Under the pieces are notes generated by a model that saw nothing but the letters and a program-made list of their open reading frames with translations, was not told where the DNA came from and searched no databases. Shown piece after piece: positions 15,704-22,510 of a stretch of DNA of 22,599 nucleotides. This DNA comes from Anthropogastromicrobium aceti. Lineage in GTDB: Bacteria; Bacillota; Clostridia; Lachnospirales; Lachnospiraceae. The stretch lies in assembly GCF_025567095.1 (NCBI RefSeq), contig NZ_JAOQJH010000042.1, one strand, 5' to 3'. The translations under genes were made by a program, and so were the position numbers. Position 1 is the stretch's first letter; each line of letters opens with the position of its first letter.

Positions 15704-18058
15704 CTATTTTTTCAAAATTCTCATTGCGTTCAAAACAGCAATTATGGTAACGCCTACATCACCAAATACAGCTTCCCACATTCCCGCAATACCAAGAGCG
15801 CCAAGAATCAGGAACACACTCTTAATCCCAAGAGCAATCACTATATTCTGCATGACAATCTGTTTTGTCGCTTTTGCTACTTCAATCGCGTCCACCAGCT
15901 TAGACGGTTCATCTGTCATCAGAACTACATCTGCTGCTTCAATGGCCGCATCCGAACCAAGCCCACCCATTGCAATACCAACATCTGCACGGGCAAGGAC
16001 AGGAGCGTCATTGATACCATCACCAACAAAAGCCAATTTGCTTCCAGGTCTCTTTTTACCATCTAAAAGCTCAACCTTTTCCACTTTTTGGTCAGGAAGC
16101 AGCTGTGCATAATATTCATCCAACTGCAATTCTTCTGCAACAGACTTCCCAATTTTTTCATCATCACCGGTAAGCATGACTGTTTTTTCCACGCCGATAT
16201 GTTTCAGGTCAGAAATTGCTTTTTTACTGTCCGGCTTCACTTCATCTGTTATCAAAATACATCCTGCATATTGACCATCTACAGCCAAATAAACTTTTGT
16301 ACCTGCTTTTTCACAGGTTGTGTACTCTATACATTCTGTATCCATAAGTTTCGTATTGCCAGCAAAAACTTTCTTTTCCCCTGCCATTACACTGATTCCA
16401 TATCCTGAAATTTCCTTATAATCAGAAATCACTGACTGATCCATTTCTTTTCCATAAGCAGCAAGAATGGATTTTGCAATAGGATGGTTAGAAAAACTCT
16501 CTGCCTCTGCCGCATACTCCAGAACCTGTTCTTTTGAAAATCCATTTGCAGGCAAAATATCCGTCACATTGAAAACACCTTTTGTAAGTGTTCCGGTTTT
16601 ATCGAACACAATAACGCTGACATTATTAAGTGCCTCTAAATAATTGCTTCCTTTTACAAGAACACCTCGTTTAGATGCTGCACCAATGCCGCCGAAGAAA
16701 GTCAGCGGGATTGAAATAACCAATGCACATGGACAAGATACCACAAGGAAAACAAATCCTCTGCGAATCCACTCTGTCCAGCCTCCGCCAAGAATGATCG
16801 GTGGCAGAATCGCCAGAAAAGCTGCTAAGATTACAACCACAGGTGTATAATAACGTGCAAATGTAGTAATAAAATTTTCTGTTGGTGCTTTTCGGCTTGA
16901 CGCATTTTCCACAAGATCAATAATCTTTGAAGCCGTAGATTCACCAAATGCTTTTGTTGTCTTAATCATTAAGACACCCGTCTGATTCATACAACCGGAA
17001 AGTGCTTCGTCTCCTTTATGAACACTTCTCGGAACTGATTCTCCTGTTAAGGCCCTTGTATCCAGCATAGAATCTCCATCCAATACCACACCGTCTAATG
17101 GAATTTTTTCACCAGGCTTTACAATAATAATCTCACCAATGGAGACATTTTCTGGAGATATGGTAATCAATTCCCCATTTCTTCTTACTGTAGCAGAATC
17201 TGGACGTATATCCATTAAGTCTGATATAGATTTTCTGGAACGCTTAACAGCCAATGACTGAAAAAATTCACCTACCTGATAGAATAGCATAACAGCAACT
17301 GCTTCTGGATATTCACCAATGACAAAAGCCCCAATCGTAGAAACACTCATCAAAAAATGTTCATCAAATACACGCCCCTTTGAAATGTTCCTCACAGCCT
17401 GCCATACAACATCTCCACCAAGAATAACATAAGAAACAATGAGAAAAGCTAACTCGATAGGCAGTGGCACTTTCGCAAAAACAGTCAATGCCATACCAAT
17501 ACCATAGATTGCTGCGCCAATCGCTAAACGAATCGTCAACTTCTTGTCCTCATTGTTATAGGATGTATTGGTATCCTGTTTTTTTGCAGGTATATAGTAT
17601 TCCTGTGCAATTTCGGAAACTTCTACATCTGGCTCATGGCTGTGGACAATCGTTTCAATCTGACTGGCTATCGTATCTGCGGCTGTCTGAGCAACATTGA
17701 TTGTAAGCGTCTGCTTCATCAAATTTACCACTGAGGATTGTACTCCATCCAATTCTCCGACTTCTTTTTCAATTTTTGCGGAGCAGTTCGGACAGTCCAA
17801 GCCCTTTAACAAATAACTCTTTGTAACGGGGATAATTGTTTCTTCCTGAACCTCCACACCCGGCTCATGGCTGTGGACAATCGTTTCAATCTGACTGGCT
17901 ATTGTATTTGCGGCAGCTGGAGCAACATTGATTGTCAGCGTCTGCTTCATCAAATTTACAACTGAGGATTGTACTCCATCCAATTCTCCGACTTCTTTTT
18001 CAATTTTTGCGGAGCAGTTCGGACAGTCCAAGCCTTTTAATAAAAATATTCGTTTCAT
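15704..18058 (-). CDS. cadA: Cd/Zn/Pb-type P1B ATPase with duplicated metal-binding domain
   Basis: This 784-aa pump exports soft divalent metals at the cost of ATP. Two HMA domains come first, each with GLDCPNC (Cys12/Cys15 and Cys89/Cys92). The membrane and ATPase core follows: TGES at 338-341, the CPC metal site at 442-444, the phosphorylated Asp486 in DKTGT, then TGDD and GDGINDAP. CPC with the C-terminal block GMWEAVFGDVG marks the Cd/Zn/Pb group (CadA/ZntA) rather than the Cu group. Family members often have one HMA domain; the two here are nearly identical over 77 codons, a recent tandem duplication. It lies 58 bp after cadC, with a second operator-like site in the gap. Confidence 0.93.
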   Translation of the reverse strand: MKRIFLLKGLDCPNCSAKIEKEVGELDGVQSSVVNLMKQTLTINVAPAAANTIASQIETIVHSHEPGVEVQEETIIPVTKSYLLKGLDCPNCSAKIEKEVGELDGVQSSVVNLMKQTLTINVAQTAADTIASQIETIVHSHEPDVEVSEIAQEYYIPAKKQDTNTSYNNEDKKLTIRLAIGAAIYGIGMALTVFAKVPLPIELAFLIVSYVILGGDVVWQAVRNISKGRVFDEHFLMSVSTIGAFVIGEYPEAVAVMLFYQVGEFFQSLAVKRSRKSISDLMDIRPDSATVRRNGELITISPENVSIGEIIIVKPGEKIPLDGVVLDGDSMLDTRALTGESVPRSVHKGDEALSGCMNQTGVLMIKTTKAFGESTASKIIDLVENASSRKAPTENFITTFARYYTPVVVILAAFLAILPPIILGGGWTEWIRRGFVFLVVSCPCALVISIPLTFFGGIGAASKRGVLVKGSNYLEALNNVSVIVFDKTGTLTKGVFNVTDILPANGFSKEQVLEYAAEAESFSNHPIAKSILAAYGKEMDQSVISDYKEISGYGISVMAGEKKVFAGNTKLMDTECIEYTTCEKAGTKVYLAVDGQYAGCILITDEVKPDSKKAISDLKHIGVEKTVMLTGDDEKIGKSVAEELQLDEYYAQLLPDQKVEKVELLDGKKRPGSKLAFVGDGINDAPVLARADVGIAMGGLGSDAAIEAADVVLMTDEPSKLVDAIEVAKATKQIVMQNIVIALGIKSVFLILGALGIAGMWEAVFGDVGVTIIAVLNAMRILKK
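17631..18036 (-). repeat. 231-bp tandem duplication inside cadA
   Basis: 17631-17805 and 17862-18036 are nearly identical, and the repeat period is 231 bp (77 codons). Each unit encodes one HMA domain and its linker. Only scattered point differences separate the copies, so the event is recent. Confidence 0.92.
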
Positions 18059-18080
18059 AATGACCTCCTTGTAATTTGTT

Positions 18081-18102
18081 TAGTTGCTCAATTGCTCAAC
18101 TA
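18081..18102. promoter_or_regulatory. Second CadC-type operator, between cadC and cadA
   Basis: TAGTTG (18081-18086) and CAACTA (18097-18102) form a perfect inverted repeat with a 10-nt centre that itself holds a TTGCTCAA direct repeat. The same half-site occurs upstream of cadC, so the sensor may also bind inside the operon. Confidence 0.5.
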
Positions 18103-18116
18103 TAATGCTAAAAATA

Positions 18117-18476
18117 TTATTTCTGCCATAGATGCTCAAATCCCTTATCAATAATCTCTTTCACATGATCATCTGCCAGAGAGTAGTAAACTATCTGCGC
18201 TTCTCTACGGAATTTTACCAAATTCGCAAGACGCAATGCCTTTAACTGGTGTGAGATTGCGGATTTCGTTACCCCCAGTAGCACAGCAAGATCACATACA
18301 CACATCTCACTCTGTTCCAGAGCGTGTAAGATTTGTACTCTGGTACCATCTCCAAATAGCTTAAATAAAGATGCCAACTGGATATAATCATCTTTGGGTT
18401 GCATCTTGGATTTCACATCATTCACAATATCCTCATGAATCACATCACAATTACAAATATAAGACGGTTTAGACAT
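18117..18476 (-). CDS. cadC: CadC-type metal-sensing ArsR/SmtB repressor
   Basis: The 119-aa winged-helix repressor has the CadC hallmark metal ligands. Cys8 and Cys10 in the N-terminal arm and the CVC pair (Cys59, Cys61) form the Cd/Pb site. The second, alpha-5 type site is kept as Asp102, His104 and His115 (DDHVKEIIDKGFEH). The recognition helix is TKSAISHQLKAL. It would repress the operon until Cd, Pb or Zn binds. The promoter and operator lie directly upstream (18504-18548), and cadA and the frd-type genes follow in the same direction. Confidence 0.92.
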   Translation of the reverse strand: MSKPSYICNCDVIHEDIVNDVKSKMQPKDDYIQLASLFKLFGDGTRVQILHALEQSEMCVCDLAVLLGVTKSAISHQLKALRLANLVKFRREAQIVYYSLADDHVKEIIDKGFEHLWQK

Positions 18477-18503
18477 ACACTTACCTCGTATAATCGAAGT
18501 TGA

Positions 18504-18519
18504 ATAGTTGTTTAACTAT
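18504..18519. promoter_or_regulatory. CadC operator upstream of cadC
   Basis: ATAGTT (18504-18509) and AACTAT (18514-18519) form a perfect inverted repeat with a 4-nt centre. It sits immediately downstream of the -10 box, where a bound repressor would block transcription. This is the usual place for CadC/SmtB-type sites. Confidence 0.7.
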
Positions 18520-18520
18520 G

Positions 18521-18548
18521 ATTATATTCATTTTTTGTTCTATGTCAA
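18521..18548 (-). promoter_or_regulatory. Promoter of the cadC-cadA-frd operon
   Basis: On the minus strand TTGACA (18543-18548) and TATAAT (18521-18526), both perfect consensus, are 16 nt apart. The operator follows at the start site. No other promoter was found between here and frdB, so all six genes are probably transcribed from it. Confidence 0.85.
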
Positions 18549-18584
18549 TAAGATTAGTAAATATCTTCTTGGATTTTTGTTTTT

Positions 18585-18694
18585 AACTGCTTAATACTTT
18601 TGTACCGCATCAAAGAATGTGTAGATGAGTTTGAATATAAATTCAAGGACTCCGAAACAGGAAAAATTAAAAAGTTCAAGATAACAGAAAAAAG
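18585..18694 (+). pseudogene. Coding-like remnant left of repeat copy 5
   Basis: A plus-strand frame reads YRIKECVDEFEYKFKDSETG then KIKKFKITEKS, a charged, protein-like stretch. It loses sense exactly where the repeat begins at 18695. The only start is a TTG without a ribosome binding site. It looks like an internal piece of an unidentified gene trimmed by the repeat/IS3 junction. Confidence 0.25.
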
Positions 18695-18715
18695 TTTTTG
18701 CCGGGGACAGGCACT
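18695..18715 (+). repeat. Dispersed GCCGGGGACAGGCACT repeat, copy 5
   Basis: Same 21-nt unit, ending 18 bp before the left end of the complete IS3 element. Confidence 0.75.
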
Positions 18716-18733
18716 GAAGCCAATGGAGAAGGT

Positions 18734-20204
18734 GGGGTGCGGACAATTTTTGGACCTAATGTCGAAAGATGTTAGGAGGAAGAAATGAACAGGTATAGCA
18801 CCGAAGAAAAACAACAGGCAATCGACTTGTATTTCAAAAATGGTTGCAATATGAAGAAAACTGTGAGAGAATTAGGTTATGGTAGCGCAACAGGGATTCT
18901 TCGCTGGCTTAGAGAAACAGTTCCGGATAAGGTAAGTAAACCAGTACAGAGAAACTGGAAAGTAGATTATCCAGAAGAAATAAAACAAGCAGCAGTCATA
19001 GATTTATGTGAAAGCAACAGTTCTACAGCTGATATAGCTGAAAAATATGGAATCAGTCGTGCTACATTATACGAGTGGAAAGTACAATACATTGGGAAAG
19101 GAAACTGTATCTTGAAGCAGCAAAAACTGAATTCTAAAGAGTACTACATCAATGAAATAAATCGATTAAAAGAAGAAAAAAGATTGGTAGAGCAAGAGCT
19201 AAAAAAAACACAGGCGGAGCTTTATCGAGCACATCTGGAAAAGGATGTATATGAAAAAGCAGCTGAAATATTAAAAAAAGAAATGGGCAATAATCTAAAA
19301 GAGTTTTCCAATCAGGAAAAGGCCATGGTGATTATTGCTCTACGAGATAAATATCCGGTAAAACGTATACTGGAGGTATTTGACATGGCCAAAAGTAGCT
19401 ATTGCTATCAGCAAAAGCAGATAAAAAAGGAAAATAAAATCGTAAAAATAAAAGAGCGAATAAAAATCCTTTTTTTCGAAAACCACAAAAGATATGGATA
19501 CCGCCGCATTCATTTGCTTTTAAAACGAGAAGGCATTATAATCTCTGAAAAAATCGTTCGGAGTATCATGAAAGAAGAAAACCTGATTGTTCGAATAATC
19601 CGTCAGAAAAAATATAGCTCTTATTTAGGAGAAATCTCACCGGCTGTGCCAAACGAAATACAAAGAGATTTTCATGCTGATAAACCAAACAAAAAATGGT
19701 TAACAGACATCACTGAATTTAAAATTGGAGAAGGAAAAGTATATTTATCTCCAATCATAGATTGCTTCGATGGTATGCCTATAACGTGGACAGTTGGTAC
19801 GTCTCCTAATGCAGAACTAGTAAATACAATGCTAGATAACGCAATCGTATTGTTAAAAGAAAATGAGCATCCAATCGTTCATAGTGATAGAGGATGCCAT
19901 TATCGCTGGTCAGGTTGGATTCAGCGAATGGATGAAGCTGGTCTGACAAGATCAATGTCCAAAAAGGGCTGTTCGCCAGATAACTCGGCATGTGAAGGAT
20001 TTTTTGGACGAATGAAAAATGAAATGTTCTATGGCGAAAAATGGGATAAAATTTCAGTAGAAGAATTTATCAGCATTATAAACCAATATATGCAATGGTA
20101 TAGAGATAAAAGGATCAAACTGTCGTTAGGGGGTTTGAGTCCGATGGAGTATAGACGCAGTCTTGGAATTGCTTAATTCAGGTCCAAGAAAGCGTCCGCA
20201 CCCC
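18734..20204 (+). mobile_element. Complete IS3-family insertion sequence
   Basis: The left end GGGGTGCGGACAATTTTTGG and the right end (reverse complement GGGGTGCGGACGCTTTCTTG) share a perfect 11-bp outer terminal repeat and a partly matching inner part ending in GGACC. The length is about 1.47 kb, with one transposase gene inside. A clear target-site duplication was not found, which may mean old insertion or recombination at the ends. A 75-bp solo copy of its right end lies at 6802-6876. Confidence 0.9.
18785..20176 (+). CDS. IS3-family transposase, single-frame
   Basis: The 463-aa protein has two N-terminal helix-turn-helix units (residues about 1-45 and 62-100) and a Leu/Lys-rich coiled coil at 118-165. 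The integrase-type domain with the DDE triad follows: Asp308 (LTDITEF), Asp368 (HSDRG) and Glu404 (ACEGFFGRM). The last two are 35 residues apart, as is standard for IS3. It would excise and insert the element by copy-out/paste-in. A GGAGG precedes the ATG by 6 nt. Unusually, the regions normally encoded as OrfA and OrfB by -1 frameshifting lie here in one continuous frame. An AAAAAAAG tract at 19273-19280, just before an internal ATG (19283), marks where the slip site would be. Confidence 0.93.
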   Translation: MNRYSTEEKQQAIDLYFKNGCNMKKTVRELGYGSATGILRWLRETVPDKVSKPVQRNWKVDYPEEIKQAAVIDLCESNSSTADIAEKYGISRATLYEWKVQYIGKGNCILKQQKLNSKEYYINEINRLKEEKRLVEQELKKTQAELYRAHLEKDVYEKAAEILKKEMGNNLKEFSNQEKAMVIIALRDKYPVKRILEVFDMAKSSYCYQQKQIKKENKIVKIKERIKILFFENHKRYGYRRIHLLLKREGIIISEKIVRSIMKEENLIVRIIRQKKYSSYLGEISPAVPNEIQRDFHADKPNKKWLTDITEFKIGEGKVYLSPIIDCFDGMPITWTVGTSPNAELVNTMLDNAIVLLKENEHPIVHSDRGCHYRWSGWIQRMDEAGLTRSMSKKGCSPDNSACEGFFGRMKNEMFYGEKWDKISVEEFISIINQYMQWYRDKRIKLSLGGLSPMEYRRSLGIA

Positions 20205-20212
20205 CATATCGG

Positions 20213-20313
20213 TTCCGAGAAAGGGTACATTGCATCACATGGAGAGCTGCTGAGAGGTGGCTCTCTTAATTTGCAAAGAAATTTAAATTAGAAGCCTGAT
20301 AGGGCATTGCTAC
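20213..20313 (+). ncRNA. Degenerate CRISPR repeat - 36-nt pseudo-spacer - degenerate repeat
   Basis: The downstream element (20277-20313) copies the array-2 repeat: AGAAAT at its 5' end, a spacer two nt longer than normal, then 18 of 22 nt of the hairpin-handle half (ending GATAGGGCATTGCTAC). The hairpin survives as GCCT-GATA-GGGC, with one C-G pair changed to T-G, and the handle is still 8 nt. Upstream, 20215-20238 holds CCGAGA, GGG, CATTG and CAC in repeat order but with 2-nt insertions, so it is a weaker match. If 20238 ends one repeat and 20275 starts the next, the pseudo-spacer is 36 nt, the same as true spacers here. The layout resembles CreA-type CRISPR-like RNAs. Transcription and function are inferred. 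Confidence 0.5.
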
Positions 20314-20314
20314 T

Positions 20315-20342
20315 TTGCAATATTTTATCTTAGTTTTATATG
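20315..20342 (+). promoter_or_regulatory. Possible promoter of the reverse transcriptase gene
   Basis: TTGCAA (20315-20320) and TATATG (20337-20342) are 16 nt apart, about 33 nt before the gene's start. Both boxes are imperfect. TTTGCAA also closes an 8-bp inverted repeat with TTGCAAAG at 20271-20278 that brackets the degenerate repeat. Confidence 0.4.
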
Positions 20343-20375
20343 AGATAGAGAGCAGAGGAAAGAAGGTTTATAAAT

Positions 20376-21959
20376 ATGGGAATGAGTAGTAGTTATAATT
20401 TTAGAAATCCGGTCCGACATTTTATAGATATTGATCATCTGGAGTATCCCCAAGACATTACTACGTTTGAACCGATTTCTGAACTATGTTGGACAAAACC
20501 AGTGGCATTTAGAATTTATAAAGCAGATGATAGATTTCGTACAATAAAAATGCCTAATATATTGAATTATGTTAGAGCACTGAAATATTATAGTGGACTA
20601 AATAACTTTAATAATGTAATGCTTTTAGATCCGCAACATAAACGTTTAGAAACAAATTTAGATACGGGCGATTTTGTATCAGGTAACTATGATAAGCAAT
20701 TGAACGATGATTTTATGACTTTGTGTAATTATGATGTTCTAGTAAAACTTGATATTAGTGAATATTATGGACGAATTTATACACATTATCTGGATTTGGA
20801 CGATAATGGGCTTAAAGATGAACCACTTGCATGGTTGAATAATGGAAGAACTAGCGGATTGCTTATGGGAAATTATTTGTCTTTGTATTTTGCAGAATAT
20901 TTGTTGAGCCGTATTTCAAATGAGTTACAGGAGAATATAGAAGCAGATTCGTTAAATTGCGTTTTTAAGTATTTTTCGGATGATTTTTATTTCTTTTGTA
21001 ACAATGATGATATTGAAAAGGTTCTTAATCTGTTTGACAAAGTATTAGCTGAATATGATTTTGTTAGAAATGAAAAAAAGAAAATTTGGACATATGAAAC
21101 TTATAATACATATAATTTGTTAACACGATATTGGAAAGCAACGATAAGAGCATGGAATTTAGAGGTTCTTAAAGACAATGAAAATCATGAAAAACATCCA
21201 GAAATGCCGATGAAACATAAATATTCATTTTTGAATCAGTTAATTTATAGATTGTCTACATTGCAGGATGAAAGAAGCAAAAGAAGTTTTATTATCAATT
21301 TCTTTAAAACAAAATATTTTCAGTCATGTGATTATGCGAATTACAGGGTATGTTCTTATGATTTGCATCAATTATTTTTCTTGATAAAATCTGCACCAGA
21401 AAGTTTGCTTTATATTTCACATATTATAAATACAATATCGGATATAAAAAATAATTTAAAGACAAAAGAATTTTTAGCGGCTCGTTATAAGGATGCATTA
21501 AAACATGAATTACACGATATGCAATTGTATTTTTATTATGCAATTAAAGTGTTAGGGTTTGATGACATTATTCAGGATACAACGAGTCTGGTTTTGAAAT
21601 CGCAGAATCAAGTATTGGTTGCATATTATCTTAAAGATGAAAATTTCTCTGAAGAACAAATATCTTCACTCAAGATAATGGAAAACGAAGAGTATTGGTT
21701 TCAAAATTATCATTTGATATTATATACACCTTCATTAAATGACAATTTAGATGCAAGTATAAGAAAATATCTCATTCCTGAAAGGTTATCACATCGACCA
21801 AATCCAACTAAGGAAAATAGATATTATTCTTTTTATTATGACAATCTTCATAATAGACATGCAGTGATTAGAGATATTTCAAGTGTTACAGCTAGTATAA
21901 GGGATTATTTAGAGTTAAGATCCCAAGAGACGATGAGCGAAGATAACCTTGACGAGTAA
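20376..21959 (+). CDS. Abi/DRT-type reverse transcriptase
   Basis: The 527-aa protein has reverse-transcriptase motifs in order. FRTIKMPNILNY (54-65) fits motif 1/2, and VKLDISEYYGRIYTHYL carries the first catalytic Asp126. GLLMGNYLS (161-169) replaces the usual G-P-Q-G form. FKYFSDDFYFF holds Asp202 and Asp203 in an F-S-D-D variant of YxDD, and RNEKKK (231-236) follows. The D-I-S-x-Y-Y-x-x-I-Y-T-H signature is typical of abortive-infection and defence reverse transcriptases (AbiA/AbiK/Abi-P2 and DRT groups) rather than group II introns or retrons. Residues 270-527 are mainly helical with no second known domain, as in that class. AGAAGG lies 9 nt before the ATG. It is AT-rich compared with neighbours and sits between an IS3 element and CRISPR array 2. 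The exact DRT group is not assigned. Confidence 0.82.
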   Translation: MGMSSSYNFRNPVRHFIDIDHLEYPQDITTFEPISELCWTKPVAFRIYKADDRFRTIKMPNILNYVRALKYYSGLNNFNNVMLLDPQHKRLETNLDTGDFVSGNYDKQLNDDFMTLCNYDVLVKLDISEYYGRIYTHYLDLDDNGLKDEPLAWLNNGRTSGLLMGNYLSLYFAEYLLSRISNELQENIEADSLNCVFKYFSDDFYFFCNNDDIEKVLNLFDKVLAEYDFVRNEKKKIWTYETYNTYNLLTRYWKATIRAWNLEVLKDNENHEKHPEMPMKHKYSFLNQLIYRLSTLQDERSKRSFIINFFKTKYFQSCDYANYRVCSYDLHQLFFLIKSAPESLLYISHIINTISDIKNNLKTKEFLAARYKDALKHELHDMQLYFYYAIKVLGFDDIIQDTTSLVLKSQNQVLVAYYLKDENFSEEQISSLKIMENEEYWFQNYHLILYTPSLNDNLDASIRKYLIPERLSHRPNPTKENRYYSFYYDNLHNRHAVIRDISSVTASIRDYLELRSQETMSEDNLDE

Positions 21960-21970
21960 GGAGGCATTAC

Positions 21971-21988
21971 GTGCCAGACCCCTGGTAC
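21971..21988 (-). repeat. REP-like unit (GTACCAGGGGTCTGGCAC, inverted)
   Basis: GTGCCAGACCCCTGGTAC on the plus strand is the reverse complement of the units at 6583 and 6617 with minor changes. It lies between the reverse transcriptase stop and the array-2 leader. Confidence 0.5.
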
Positions 21989-22013
21989 TACAGCGCAACT
22001 TATCAAGAGAGTG

Positions 22014-22205
22014 AAAAAATAAGATGACAACGGTTGTATTTAGTGCTATACTTAATCCAGTGTCAAGGGTAAGTAAGTATATCTCATTAAATATGTCCAA
22101 AATGTTAACATGCACGAAAAACGGCTGTTGTCAGAATATTCTGATAAATACCTGCAAAAACAGGCTCTGGAAACCGCATAAAACCTAGGTTTTTGAATGG
22201 GTACC
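22014..22205 (+). promoter_or_regulatory. Leader of CRISPR array 2
   Basis: It is homologous to the array-1 leader over its whole length: AAAAAATAAGATGACAA at the far end, TGTTAACATGCAC, a near-perfect 20-bp palindrome at 22128-22147, AAACCTAGGTTT at 22181-22192 and GGTACC directly before the first repeat. Conservation is strongest in the 110 bp next to the array, as expected if this part is recognised during spacer acquisition. Confidence 0.92.
22024..22052 (+). promoter_or_regulatory. Pre-crRNA promoter of array 2
   Basis: ATGACA (22024-22029) and TATACT (22047-22052) are 17 nt apart, as in the leader of array 1. Confidence 0.7.
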
Positions 22206-22510
22206 GTAGAAATGAGGTATAAGCCCGAGAGGGCATTGACACTTTCTGTAGTCTTCTTCATAGACTACTCCTTTCTCCGTAGAAATGAGGTATAAGCCCG
22301 AGAGGGCATTGACACATTGGTAAACTTCTTAAATCCCTTCTCACTATTGCCACGTAGAAATGAGGTATAAGCCCGAGAGGGCATTGACACAGGCATATTG
22401 AAGCTATAGCAGCTCTCGTTATAGCTGTAGAAATGAGGTATAAGCCCGAGAGGGCATTGACACTTTCAAATATAGTAGAAAAGGATTCGAATTCTATAAC
22501 CGTAGAAATG
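22206..22510 (+). CRISPR. CRISPR array 2: four 37-bp repeats plus a 9-nt repeat stub, four spacers
   Basis: Full repeats start at 22206, 22279, 22354 and 22427. Spacers are 36, 38, 36 and 38 nt. The repeat begins GTAGAAATGAGGTATAAG and differs from array 1 at repeat positions 12 (G for T) and 15 (T for C). The GCCC-GAGA-GGGC hairpin and ATTGACAC handle are identical. The array ends abruptly: after the fourth spacer only GTAGAAATG (22502-22510) of a repeat remains. Spacers 1 and 3 contain internal inverted repeats (GTAGTC..GACTAC; AGCTATA..TATAGCT). No spacer was seen to match elsewhere in the window by eye. Confidence 0.97.

Noticed and set aside
18719..18788. Continuation of the YRIKECVDEF frame through repeat copy 5 into IS3
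   Set aside because: Beyond 18694 the frame only translates the dispersed repeat and the IS3 end; only the part before it looks like real coding sequence.
20376..21959. Reading the reverse transcriptase as a group II intron or retron enzyme
   Set aside because: No maturase or endonuclease domain and no intron RNA end structures were seen; the I-Y-T-H signature and helical C-terminus fit the Abi/DRT class.
21974..22190. Small genes after the reverse transcriptase (a GTG-started peptide with GGAGG at 21960, and an ATG frame from 22024)
   Set aside because: The first is mostly the REP-like unit; the second runs through the conserved CRISPR leader and its ATG is part of the leader's -35 box.
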